From Nocardia arthritidis NBRC 100137 (GTDB lineage Bacteria; Actinomycetota; Actinomycetes; Mycobacteriales; Mycobacteriaceae): a DNA stretch of 64,000 nt. Position 1 is the first letter of the stretch; each line of letters opens with the position of its first letter. Shown here in pieces: positions 52,410 through 60,295 of the stretch. The notes under the pieces are model-generated. The model saw nothing but the letters and a program-made list of their open reading frames with translations, had not been told where the DNA came from and ran no database searches. The stretch lies in NCBI RefSeq assembly GCF_001612765.1, contig NZ_BDBB01000004.1, positions 1-64,000 on the forward strand, in the 5' to 3' direction. A program made the translations under genes and the position numbers.

Positions 52410-53639
52410 TCATCGGACGGCGACAGCGGCGTCGACCTCGGTCAACTGGTGGCGCATCCGGTCACGCTTGGCGCGCAGATAGTGCACGTTGTGCTCGGTG
52501 GTACCGGCCTGCAGGGGAATTCGCCGTTCGATGGCGATCCCGTACGCGGTCAGACCCGCCTGTTTGGCCGGATTGTTGCTGAGCAGCCGGACCGACCGCA
52601 CGCCCAGGTCGGTGAGGATCTGCGCAGCGGCGCCGTAGTGGCGGGCGTCGACGGGCAGCCCGAGCCGCAGGTTCGCGTCGACCGTGTCGGAGCCGGCGTC
52701 TTGGAGCTGGTAGGCGCGCAGTTTGTTGAGCAAACCGACGCCGCGTCCCTCGTGGCCGCGCAGGTAGACCACGACCCCGCGGCCTTCGGCGGCCACGGCC
52801 TGCATGGCGGCGTCGAGCTGCTCGCCGCAGTCACAGCGCAGCGAGCCGAACGCGTCGCCGGTGAGGCATTCCGAGTGCACCCGGGTCAGCACGTCGCGCT
52901 CGCCCGGTGTGCCGAGCACCAGCGCGAGATGTTCGGCGTGGTTCGTCTCATCGCGATAGCCGACCAGCCGGAACTCGCCGAAACGGGTCGGCAGCCGCGT
53001 TTCGACGACGCGCTGCACGCCCGGCTCGAGCCCGCGGCGGTGATCGACCAGATCGGCGATGGAGATGATCGGGATTCCGTGCACCCGGGCCATGGTCAGC
53101 AGCTCGGGGAGCCGGGCCATCGACCCGTCGTCGCGCACCACCTCGGCGATGACTCCGGCGGGGCGCAGGCCCGCAATGCGCACCAGATCGACCGCGGCCT
53201 CGGTATGCCCTCGCCGGCCGAGGACGCCGCGCGGGTGCGCCCGCAAGGGGAATACGTGCCCGGGCCGGGTGAGATCCCGGGGTGTGGCGGCGGGATCGGC
53301 GAGCAGGCGCATGGTGTGGGCGCGGTCGGCGGCCGAGATGCCGGTGTCGATCCCCGTCGCCGCGTCCACCGAGACCGTGTACGCGGTGCCCTTCGGATCC
53401 TGGTTGAGCGCCGTCATCGGCGGCAGCTCGAGCCGGTCCAGATCGCTGCCCATCATGGGCACGCACAGCACGCCGCTGGTGTGCCGCACCAGGAAACCGA
53501 TATTCTGCGCGGTCGCCCGCTCGGCGGCCAGCACCAGATCGCCTTCGTTCTCGCGGTCCTCGTCATCCACCACTAGCGCGATACCGCCGCTCGCGATCGC
53601 CGCCACCGCGGCAGGCACCGAGTCCAGTTCACCGGTCAT
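52410..53639 (-). CDS. ribBA: RibBA, bifunctional DHBP synthase / GTP cyclohydrolase II
   Basis: A protein of 409 residues making both precursors of riboflavin: 3,4-dihydroxy-2-butanone 4-phosphate from ribulose 5-phosphate, and the pyrimidine from GTP. The first half has [18 protein letters not shown], the second the zinc-binding [20 protein letters not shown] and [12 protein letters not shown]. Copy 2 of the 19-base motif lies just before its ribosome site, and there is no room for an FMN riboswitch. It probably serves the many flavin enzymes of this region and is regulated with them; the main riboflavin operon must be elsewhere. Confidence 0.93.
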   Translation of the reverse strand: MTGELDSVPAAVAAIASGGIALVVDDEDRENEGDLVLAAERATAQNIGFLVRHTSGVLCVPMMGSDLDRLELPPMTALNQDPKGTAYTVSVDAATGIDTGISAADRAHTMRLLADPAATPRDLTRPGHVFPLRAHPRGVLGRRGHTEAAVDLVRIAGLRPAGVIAEVVRDDGSMARLPELLTMARVHGIPIISIADLVDHRRGLEPGVQRVVETRLPTRFGEFRLVGYRDETNHAEHLALVLGTPGERDVLTRVHSECLTGDAFGSLRCDCGEQLDAAMQAVAAEGRGVVVYLRGHEGRGVGLLNKLRAYQLQDAGSDTVDANLRLGLPVDARHYGAAAQILTDLGVRSVRLLSNNPAKQAGLTAYGIAIERRIPLQAGTTEHNVHYLRAKRDRMRHQLTEVDAAVAVR

Positions 53640-53654
53640 CAGCCACCACCTCCA

Positions 53655-53673
53655 TATGCCTAATAGAAATATG
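53655..53673. promoter_or_regulatory. Copy 2 of the 19-base catabolic-region motif
   Basis: TATGCCTAATAGAAATATG, 16 bases before the ribBA start on the minus strand and next to its GGAGGTGG. Here the ends extend to a perfect CATAT-N11-ATATG repeat (53653-53673). A protein bound here would block ribBA expression. Confidence 0.6.
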
Positions 53674-53700
53674 ACGGGGACGGAACAACCAGGCGGCGTC

Positions 53701-54276
53701 TCACTCAGTGAGGCGATCGATATCCGCCAGCAACTCCCGCGCGAAATCGCGCTCGGCCTCGTAGTGCCGCACGCACCAGCGCAACACCAGTTCCGGATAG
53801 GCCCAGTCCGGATTCGCCTCGGCGCCCTTCGCGTCGGCCTCGGCGCGTTTACGCATCTTCTCGGCGTACGTGATGTGCTCGCCGAGGATTTCGCGCATCC
53901 GGTCGGGCTCGGCGAGGTTGCCCAGCCACGCTCGCAGCATCACGCTGTGCTTGAGCACCGGCGCCTCGACCGGCGCGTGGTTGACCCAGTTCGCGGCGGC
54001 CGCACGGCCTTCCGGCGTGATGGAGTACATCCGCTTGCCCCGCACGCCGTCCTCGTGCACCACGGTGCGGGAACTGGCGTAGCCGTGCTTCTCCAGACGT
54101 TTGAGCTCGGCGTAGATCTGGCTGAACGACGGGCTCCAGTAGAAGAATTGCAGACTCCAGTCGGCCCATTTCTTCAAGTCGTAGCCGGAGAGTTCGTCGG
54201 CGTGCGAGAGCATTCCGAGCACGGCCCACGCGGTCGTAGGCAGGTCGGGCACCGCGGGTGTGCCGCCATCGGTCAT
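53701..54276 (-). CDS. PadR-family transcriptional regulator
   Basis: A protein of 191 residues with a PadR winged helix ([20 protein letters not shown] and [20 protein letters not shown], then [18 protein letters not shown]) and a C-terminal dimer helix region as in the Vir/PadR s1 group. I chose the ATG at 54274-54276 (MTDGGTP). It lies between ribBA and iclR on the same strand. A half-copy of the 19-base motif (TATGCCTG) precedes it, so it may bind these motifs and control itself; this is inferred. Confidence 0.9.
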   Translation of the reverse strand: MTDGGTPAVPDLPTTAWAVLGMLSHADELSGYDLKKWADWSLQFFYWSPSFSQIYAELKRLEKHGYASSRTVVHEDGVRGKRMYSITPEGRAAAANWVNHAPVEAPVLKHSVMLRAWLGNLAEPDRMREILGEHITYAEKMRKRAEADAKGAEANPDWAYPELVLRWCVRHYEAERDFARELLADIDRLTE

Positions 54277-54313
54277 GGTCGGACTGTACCGCCCAGGCAT
54301 ATTCGGCTTCGGG

Positions 54314-55156
54314 CTATCGCCAGCGCGCCCGGCGGGGGAACAACGTCCGGCCGGCCTCGTGGGATATCTCGAGCAGCACCCGTGCCAGCTTGTCGAAACT
54401 CATCGCCTCGGCCCGCCCGGACAACGACAGTGCCGCGGGCGCCGTGCCGCGGCCACGCAACGGCGCCGCGACGCACGCGATTCCGTCCATCGATTCCTCC
54501 CGGTCCAGCGCCACGCCCTGGCGCAGCCGGATCTGGGCCAAGGCGCGATGCAGCGCGCCGGACTCGGTGATCGTGTGCGCGGTCAGGCGCGGCAGCCGGG
54601 AATGGAACGCCGCTTCGGCGATGCTCGGTTCCAGCGCCGCCAGCATCGCCTTGCCGAGCGCGGTGCAGTGCGCGGGCATGCGGCCGCCGAGGCGGGTGGG
54701 CAACAGCGCGGCCAAGCGGCCACCGGCCTTGTCCAGGTAAACGATTTCACGTCCGTCGAGCACCGCCAGATGGCCGACCATGCCGGTGCGCTGACACAGC
54801 TCGTGCAGCAGCGGGCTGACGGCATCGCGGATCTCGTTGTGATCGGCGGTGAGCCCGCCCAGTTCCAGGGTGCGCATGCCGAGCCGGTAGCCGCCGGAGG
54901 TATGGGCCAGCCAGCGCAGCCGGATCATTTGATCGAGGATCCGATGGACTGTCGAGCGTGGCAGGCCGGTGCGCTCCACCAGGCCCAGCAGCGTCAGCGT
55001 CGGGGTCGCGGCGTCGAAGGCGTCCAGGATGAGGGTCATCCGCTCGATCATCGATACCGGCACGTCGGCGGAGCCGGGGTCGGCCCTGTGGGGCCGGCTG
55101 CCGTGGGGGAGCCGGGCGGTATGCGGCTCGGCGTCGGGTAGCAGGGTGACGGTCAT
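54314..55156 (-). CDS. IclR-family transcriptional regulator
   Basis: A protein of 280 residues with an IclR winged helix (MTLILDAFDAATPTLTLLGL, ERTGLPRSTVHRILDQMIRL) and the C-terminal effector domain (GHLAVLDGREIVYLDKAGG, PAHCTALGKAMLAAL, DREESMDGIACVAAPLRG). The ATG at 55154-55156 has GGAGG upstream. It is divergent from the hsaB/kshAB operon. IclR proteins often control aromatic and steroid breakdown and bind inverted repeats of about 14-17 bases, so the 17-base repeats of this region are candidates for its sites. Confidence 0.92.
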   Translation of the reverse strand: MTVTLLPDAEPHTARLPHGSRPHRADPGSADVPVSMIERMTLILDAFDAATPTLTLLGLVERTGLPRSTVHRILDQMIRLRWLAHTSGGYRLGMRTLELGGLTADHNEIRDAVSPLLHELCQRTGMVGHLAVLDGREIVYLDKAGGRLAALLPTRLGGRMPAHCTALGKAMLAALEPSIAEAAFHSRLPRLTAHTITESGALHRALAQIRLRQGVALDREESMDGIACVAAPLRGRGTAPAALSLSGRAEAMSFDKLARVLLEISHEAGRTLFPRRARWR

Positions 55157-55348
55157 TCGAACCTCCGTCGATCGCATTCGGTCGACCAGGCATGATGCGC
55201 CCGATCGTTTGTGTCTCCCATCACACTGACGGGGTCGCGACCGGGAGGAATCGGGAGAACTACGTAGCTTCCACGGATCTCCGTCTCGGTGACCGGACTC
55301 CGATCTTGACCTCCCTCCGGCGGTGGCTGCTGTCATAGCTGTCAGGTA

Positions 55349-55367
55349 TATGCCTGATCGAAATAGG
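55349..55367. promoter_or_regulatory. Copy 3 of the 19-base catabolic-region motif
   Basis: TATGCCTGATCGAAATAGG immediately before hsaB; its last bases run into the AGGAGG ribosome site. A repressor bound here would block the gene. Confidence 0.55.
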
Positions 55368-55374
55368 AGGCCCG

Positions 55375-55881
55375 ATGGAACCGGTGCTCGAGATGGACGG
55401 ATCGCCACTGGACGTGCGCGACTTCAAAGCCGTGCTGGGTCGCTTCTGCACCGGCGTCACGGTGATCACCGCGCGGTCGGCGGCCGGGCCTGCCGGATTC
55501 ACCTGCCAGTCGTTCTCGGCGCTGTCGCTGGAGCCGCCCGCAGTCTGCTTCTGCCCGGCGCGCACGTCTACGTCGTGGCCACGCATTCGCCAGGTCGGGC
55601 GGTTCTGCGTCAACATCCTGGCCCACGACCAGCAGGAGATCTGCGGGCAGCTCGCGCGCAGCGGCACGGACAAGTTCGCGGGAGTCGACTGGGAGCCGTC
55701 GCCGAACGGCTCGCCGCGGCTGGCCGGGGCCGTGGCCTGGCTCGATTGCGAGCTCGAACAGGAGGTCGACGGCGGTGACCACACGATCGTCATCGCGCGT
55801 GTCACGGCGCTGTCGGAGCATCGCGAGGCGCCGCCGCTGCTGTTCTACCGCTCCGCGTTCGGACGGTTCGATCCGGCCTGA
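55375..55881 (+). CDS. hsaB: HsaB-like flavin reductase
   Basis: A flavin reductase of 168 residues that supplies reduced FMN or FAD to the HsaA oxygenase. Blocks shared with HsaB are FKAVLGRFCTGVTVITARSA, CQSFSALSLEPPAVCFCPAR, VGRFCVNILAHDQQEICGQL, DKFAGVDWEPS and GDHTIVIARV. The ATG at 55375 has AGGAGG upstream. It is the first gene of a plus-strand run with kshA, kshB and hsaC. Its oxygenase partner is 6.2 kb away at 47973. Confidence 0.9.
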   Translation: MEPVLEMDGSPLDVRDFKAVLGRFCTGVTVITARSAAGPAGFTCQSFSALSLEPPAVCFCPARTSTSWPRIRQVGRFCVNILAHDQQEICGQLARSGTDKFAGVDWEPSPNGSPRLAGAVAWLDCELEQEVDGGDHTIVIARVTALSEHREAPPLLFYRSAFGRFDPA

Positions 55882-55920
55882 GCGCCTCCCGGCCAGTGGG
55901 ACTGCGCATTTTCGCCCCGG

Positions 55921-55939
55921 CATGCCGAACCGAAATATC
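55921..55939. promoter_or_regulatory. Copy 4 of the 19-base catabolic-region motif
   Basis: CATGCCGAACCGAAATATC, a weaker copy, 35 bases before kshA. It may give kshA its own regulated promoter inside the operon. Confidence 0.45.
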
Positions 55940-55974
55940 GAGGTGACAAACGTACGTGAATTGTGGAGGAACCG

Positions 55975-57117
55975 ATGACTACCGACACCGAGGTTCGAGT
56001 GATCGACGCGGGCGCTCCGCCCGCCCGGTACGCGCGCGGCTGGCACTGCCTGGGGCTGGCGCAGGACTTCCGGGACGGGAAACCGCATAACGTCGAGATC
56101 TTCGGCACCGAACTGGTGGTCTTCGCCGGCGCGGGCGGAGAGCTCAACGTCCTGGACGCCTACTGCAGGCACATGGGCGGGAACCTGGGTGACGGCCGGA
56201 TCAAGGGGGACTCGATCGCCTGCCCGTTCCACGACTGGCGTTGGGGCGGCAACGGCCGTTGCACCGGCATCCCCTACGGCCGCCGGGTGCCACCCCGCGC
56301 GCGGACCCGGTCGTGGCCGACGCTGGAGCAGAACAAGCAGCTGTTCGTCTGGAACGACCCGGAGGGCAATCCGCCGCCGGAACACGTCGCCATCCCGCGC
56401 ATCGAGGGCGCGTTCAGCGACGAGTGGACCGACTGGACCTGGAACACCATGACGATCGACGGCGCGAACTGCCGCGAGGTCATCGACAACGTGGTGGACA
56501 TGGCGCACTTCTTCTACGTGCACTTCGGGTTCCCGACCTACTTCAAGAACGTCTTCGAAGGTCACATCGCCAGTCAATACATGACCTCGGTGTCACGCGA
56601 GGACATGATGGGGGAGACCGCGAAGGCGTTGGGCGGCAAGAATGTCCTGCACTCCGACGCCTCCTACTACGGCCCTTCCTACATGATCGATCACCTGCGC
56701 AGCGAAAGCGCGGGCCTGGCGGTCGAGGGCATCCTGATCAACTGTCACTACCCGGTGTCTCCCACCGAGTTCGTGCTGCAATACGGCGCCATCGTGAAGA
56801 AACCGCACGGCGTGTCGCCGGAACAGGCCGAGGACATCGCGGCGAAGTTCGCCGGTGGTCTCGGCCGCGGCTTCGAACAGGACGCCGCGATCTGGCGGCG
56901 CAAGACCCGCATCGACAATCCGCTGCTGTGCGAGGAGGACGGACCCGTCTACCAGTTGCGCCGCTGGTACGAGCAGTTCTACACCGACGTGGCCGAGATC
57001 GCTCCGAAGATGACCGATCGCTTCGAGTTCGAGGTCGACACCACCCGCGCGGTCACCGCGTGGGAGGCGGAGGTCGCCGAGAATCTCGCCGCGCAGCGCG
57101 CCGGCGTCGAGTCCTGA
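55975..57117 (+). CDS. kshA: KshA, 3-ketosteroid 9-alpha-monooxygenase oxygenase
   Basis: A Rieske oxygenase of 380 residues that hydroxylates C9 of 3-ketosteroids, which with KstD opens ring B. The Rieske cluster site YCRHMGGNLGDGRI and ACPFHDWRWGGNGRC gives the Cys-x-His and Cys-x2-His ligands, and the mononuclear iron site is in NCREVIDNVVDMAHFFYVHF (Asp and His). The fragment HYPVSPTEFVLQYG is also typical of KshA. The ATG at 55975 follows GGAGGA. Its reductase KshB lies two genes on. Several KshA types with different steroid tastes exist in one cell in related species, so the exact substrate is open. Confidence 0.93.
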   Translation: MTTDTEVRVIDAGAPPARYARGWHCLGLAQDFRDGKPHNVEIFGTELVVFAGAGGELNVLDAYCRHMGGNLGDGRIKGDSIACPFHDWRWGGNGRCTGIPYGRRVPPRARTRSWPTLEQNKQLFVWNDPEGNPPPEHVAIPRIEGAFSDEWTDWTWNTMTIDGANCREVIDNVVDMAHFFYVHFGFPTYFKNVFEGHIASQYMTSVSREDMMGETAKALGGKNVLHSDASYYGPSYMIDHLRSESAGLAVEGILINCHYPVSPTEFVLQYGAIVKKPHGVSPEQAEDIAAKFAGGLGRGFEQDAAIWRRKTRIDNPLLCEEDGPVYQLRRWYEQFYTDVAEIAPKMTDRFEFEVDTTRAVTAWEAEVAENLAAQRAGVES

Positions 57118-57127
57118 GCGGCCTGCG

Positions 57128-57355
57128 ATGGAGCCGGTTGCCTGCCGCACCTGCGCGACGTGCGTGCTGGTCGAGAAATTCAGCCCGCAGCACACCAGCG
57201 TGCAGTGGACCGCGAGCGCGGTCGCGGCCTGCGCCGAGTTCACCGGGGCGGACAGCGCGCGAGTGCGGACCTGCGCCGCGCTGCGCGACAGCATCGATGC
57301 CGCGGTCGCGGGCGGTCGCATCGAAGTCGGCACCCGGGACGGGGACGTGCCGTGA
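57128..57355 (+). CDS. Small cysteine-containing protein between kshA and kshB
   Basis: A protein of 75 residues starting MEPVACRTCATCVLVEKFSP, with three Cys at positions 6, 9 and 12 and two more later. I do not recognise a family. It lies 10 bases after kshA and its stop overlaps the kshB start (GTGA), so it is made together with the two-part oxygenase. The Cys cluster could bind a metal or help electron transfer or assembly; nothing proves this. There is no strong ribosome site, which also fits coupled translation. Confidence 0.65.
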   Translation: MEPVACRTCATCVLVEKFSPQHTSVQWTASAVAACAEFTGADSARVRTCAALRDSIDAAVAGGRIEVGTRDGDVP

Positions 57356-58491
57356 GCGCGTCGAACGCCGTGGACGACCGGAGAGGGGACACGACAGTGG
57401 ATGGGGCTGGAGCGACCTCGGTAGTGCCGCCGCGGATCGGTATCCCCGGCGACAGCGAGAGCCGACCCGGAGCGGTTCTGCCCCTGCGCGTGGCGCGGGT
57501 GATCCGGGAAACCCACGATGCGGTATCGCTGGAGTTGGATGTCGTCACGGAGCAGCCGGATTCGATCGCATACCGTCCGGGTCAGTTCCTGACGCTGCGG
57601 ATACCGAGCGAGCCGACCGGCTCGGTGAGCCGCTGCTACTCCTTGTCCAGCGCGCCGCACGAGCAGGGTCCGCTGAAGGTCACCGTCAAGCGAACCCCCG
57701 ACGGATACGCATCGAATTGGCTGTGCGACAACGCGACAGCGGGCATGGTCTTCGACGCGCTGCCGCCCGCGGGCGTCTTCACCCCCGCGTCGCTCGACGA
57801 CGACCTGCTGTTGTTCGCGGCGGGCAGTGGCATCACTCCGGTGCTGTCGATCCTGAAATCGGTGCTGGCGGCCGGGTCCGGGCACTGCACGCTGATCTAC
57901 GCCAACCGCGACGAGCGCTCGGTGATCTTCGCCGCCGAGCTCGCAGGCCTCTCTGCCCGGTATTCCGGCCGCCTGCTCGTGGTGCACTGGCTGGAGAGTG
58001 TGCAAGGGCTGCCGAGCCGCGCGCAGCTCGCGGCGCTGGCCGGACCGTGGTCGGATCGCGAGGCGTTCGTCTGCGGTCCCGGTCTGTTCATGGACGCCGT
58101 CCTTGCGGCACTGATCGGGCTGGGGGCAGACCGCGAGCGCGTGCACGTCGAGAAGTTCGTGTCGCTCAACGGCAATCCGTTCGACAGCGGCACACCCGCA
58201 GTCGTCGACGCCGGCGACTGCGCCACCGTAGCGGTCGATCTCGACGGCGAGACACGCGAACTTCCGTGGCCGCGGCAGCAGGTGTTGCTCGACGTCCTGC
58301 TGGCCGACGGATTGGAAGCGCCCTACTCCTGCCGCGAGGGCGCTTGCAGCGCGTGCACCTGCCGGATCGTTTCGGGGCGGGTGGAGATGCGGCACAACGA
58401 AGTTCTCGACGAGGCCGATCTGGCCGACGGGTACGTGCTGGCCTGCCAGGCGGTCCCGATCACCGACACGGTGCAAGTCACCTATTCCTGA
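57352..58491 (+). CDS. kshB: KshB-type ferredoxin reductase
   Basis: A protein of 379 residues that carries electrons from NAD(P)H to KshA. After about 40 variable residues comes the FAD domain (YRPGQFLTLRIP, SRCYSLSSAPHE), the NAD domain (LLLFAAGSGITPVLSIL, FVCGPGLFMDAV), and a C-terminal plant-type 2Fe-2S domain with YSCREGACSACTCRI and a fourth Cys in LACQAVPI. It starts with GTG 57352, overlapping the previous stop. The domain order and place support KshB. It might also serve other oxygenases. Confidence 0.92.
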   Translation: MSASNAVDDRRGDTTVDGAGATSVVPPRIGIPGDSESRPGAVLPLRVARVIRETHDAVSLELDVVTEQPDSIAYRPGQFLTLRIPSEPTGSVSRCYSLSSAPHEQGPLKVTVKRTPDGYASNWLCDNATAGMVFDALPPAGVFTPASLDDDLLLFAAGSGITPVLSILKSVLAAGSGHCTLIYANRDERSVIFAAELAGLSARYSGRLLVVHWLESVQGLPSRAQLAALAGPWSDREAFVCGPGLFMDAVLAALIGLGADRERVHVEKFVSLNGNPFDSGTPAVVDAGDCATVAVDLDGETRELPWPRQQVLLDVLLADGLEAPYSCREGACSACTCRIVSGRVEMRHNEVLDEADLADGYVLACQAVPITDTVQVTYS

Positions 58492-58507
58492 GGAGTACGA
58501 CGAATCA

Positions 58508-59419
58508 ATGGCTGATATCGCCTCGCTCGGCTACGTCCGGATCGCCGTCGCCGATGTGGCGGCCTGGCGCGCCTTCGCTTTCGACGTGATGGGCTTCGCG
58601 CAGGCCACCGGCCCGAATCCGGACAGTATGTACCTGCGGATGGACGAGCACGCCTATCGCTTCGAACTCGTTCCCGCGCAACACGATCGCGTGCTCGCCG
58701 TCGGCTGGGAGGTGCGCGACTATCGCGCCCTGGCCCGGGTGCGGCACACGTTGGAGCGGGCGGGCGTGGCCGTCGCACCGCTCGCCCAGGAACAGGTCGA
58801 CGCCTTGCGGGTGGAGGAAGCCTTCATCTTCACCGATCCCGCCGGGTTCACCGTCGAGGTCTTCCACGGCCCGGTGCTCGACCACAGCCCGGTCGTGACC
58901 GCGCACGGCAACCGTTTCGTGACGGGGGGATCGGGGCTCGGCCATGTCGTGCTGCCGGTGCCCGACCTCGAGGAGGCGAACCGCTTCTACTGTGAGGTGC
59001 TCGGATTCCTGCCCCGCGGCTCGTTCCGGGTGCCCACCCCGCCGGAGGTGGGCCCGATTCGCGTGCGATTCCTCGGCGTCAACCGGCGTCACCACAGCCT
59101 CGCCCTGATCCCCGGCACCCGCTCAAACGGTCCGGGCCTGGTGCACATCATGGTCGAGGTCGACGAGCTCGACGCCGTCGGCCGCGCGTTGGACCGCGTC
59201 ATGCGGGCCGGCTATCCGTTGTCGTCGACCCTGGGCCGCCACACCAATGACAAGATGATCTCCTTCTACGTCCGCACACCCGGTGGCTGGGATCTCGAAT
59301 ACGGCACCGACGGCGCATTGGTCGACGAATCCACCTACAGCGCCGAGGAGATCACCGCGGACAGCTACTGGGGCCACGAATGGTCCCGTGGCCGACCCGG
59401 CGAGGCGGTCACGCCGTGA
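58508..59419 (+). CDS. hsaC: HsaC-like extradiol ring-cleavage dioxygenase
   Basis: A two-domain type I extradiol dioxygenase of 303 residues that opens the catechol ring made by HsaA/HsaB. The iron ligands are the His in GLGHVVLPVPDLEEA, the second His in RRHHSLALIPG and the Glu in GWDLEYGTDG. The fragment SFYVRTPGGWDLEYG is a known signature of the family. It lies 16 bases after kshB. HsaD, which acts on its product, is the frameshifted gene at 49136. Confidence 0.92.
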   Translation: MADIASLGYVRIAVADVAAWRAFAFDVMGFAQATGPNPDSMYLRMDEHAYRFELVPAQHDRVLAVGWEVRDYRALARVRHTLERAGVAVAPLAQEQVDALRVEEAFIFTDPAGFTVEVFHGPVLDHSPVVTAHGNRFVTGGSGLGHVVLPVPDLEEANRFYCEVLGFLPRGSFRVPTPPEVGPIRVRFLGVNRRHHSLALIPGTRSNGPGLVHIMVEVDELDAVGRALDRVMRAGYPLSSTLGRHTNDKMISFYVRTPGGWDLEYGTDGALVDESTYSAEEITADSYWGHEWSRGRPGEAVTP

Positions 59420-59456
59420 GGTCCTAGACTGTCGATTCGAGGAGGAAGGAACGCTG

Positions 59457-59603
59457 ATGAAGCGAAATCTGAACTGCCCCTGCGGAGAATCGATCGTCGG
59501 AACCGACGAGGACGATCTTGTGTCGAAGACGCAAGCGCACCTGGCGGACAAGCACCCCGGACACGACTACTCGCGCGACGAGATCCTGTTCATCGCGTAC
59601 TGA
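59457..59603 (+). CDS. DUF1059-family small protein
   Basis: A protein of 48 residues (MKRNLNCPCGESIVGTDEDD, then KTQAHLADKHPGHDYSRDE) with the DUF1059 pattern: a Cys-x-Cys-Gly near the start and a His-x3-x-His pair in the middle, probably a zinc-binding fold. GAGGAGGAAGG lies before the ATG. It follows hsaC by 37 bases and may be the last gene of the operon. The function of the family is unknown. Confidence 0.8.
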   Translation: MKRNLNCPCGESIVGTDEDDLVSKTQAHLADKHPGHDYSRDEILFIAY

Positions 59604-59630
59604 CCGAGAGCTCCGGGCGCGCCCGGAGCA

Positions 59631-60230
59631 TCACGGCCTCGGACGCAGACCCTCGATCATGTGCGTCGTGGTCTCGTCCAGCAGTTCGTCGGCGGCTTCC
59701 ACGGCGATCACGCCCGAGCCGACGAAGGTGGCCAAGCCCTGCAGTGCGGCGACCGCGGACAGCGCGATGCGCCGCGGGTCGCCGGCGATCACCTCACCCC
59801 GCTGCTGCGCTTCGGCGATGAGCGCGACCGGCATCGCGAACGCCGCGTCCACGGCGCGGGACATCACATCGCCCGCGGCAGGGCTGTGCCTGCGTGCGAA
59901 CATGAGCGCCACGAGCGCGGAATTCTCGGTGGCGAATCGGAGATAGGTCCGGGCCAGGGCGCGGAAGCGCCCCTCGATCGCACTCGCGGCCGCAGTCTGC
60001 TCCAAGGCGGCGGCGAGACGCTGGAATCCCGACACCGCGATGGCGTCGAGCAATGCCTGCTTGTCCTTGAAATGCCGGGTCGGAGCGGCGTGACTGACTC
60101 CGACGTCACGGGCCAGCCCGCGCAGCGACAGGCCGTCGACACCGGACTCGCGCAGCGTCGCTTCGGCCCGCTGCAGGAGTTCGGCGCGCAGGTCGCCGTG
60201 GTGGTAGGACCGGCTTCGAGTGATCGGCAT
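59631..60230 (-). CDS. TetR-family transcriptional regulator
   Basis: A TetR repressor of 199 residues with the helix-turn-helix SLRGLARDVGVSHAAPTRHF preceded by HHGDLRAELLQRAEATLRES. I chose the ATG at 60228-60230 (MPITRSRS); the frame is open a little further upstream but into the operator. It is divergent from a membrane protein gene, and two inverted repeats lie in the 65 bases between, so it most likely controls that gene and itself. Its ligand is probably a small hydrophobic compound. Confidence 0.9.
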   Translation of the reverse strand: MPITRSRSYHHGDLRAELLQRAEATLRESGVDGLSLRGLARDVGVSHAAPTRHFKDKQALLDAIAVSGFQRLAAALEQTAAASAIEGRFRALARTYLRFATENSALVALMFARRHSPAAGDVMSRAVDAAFAMPVALIAEAQQRGEVIAGDPRRIALSAVAALQGLATFVGSGVIAVEAADELLDETTTHMIEGLRPRP

Positions 60231-60252
60231 GGTGTTTGCAGGATAACAAAAT

Positions 60253-60286
60253 GTAGGCATTGCCTACTTTGTAGGCGGTGACTACA
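60253..60286. promoter_or_regulatory. Double operator between TetR and membrane-protein genes
   Basis: Two inverted repeats follow each other: GTAGGC-ATT-GCCTAC (60253-60267) and TGTAG-N7-CTACA (60270-60286). The half-site GTAG is shared. They sit right before the membrane-protein start, as expected for TetR repression. Confidence 0.6.
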
Positions 60287-60295
60287 TTTACTCGC

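Noticed and set aside
53640..53700. FMN riboswitch before ribBA
   Set aside because: Only about 60 bases separate ribBA from the PadR gene, too few for the aptamer, and no conserved RFN stems are seen.
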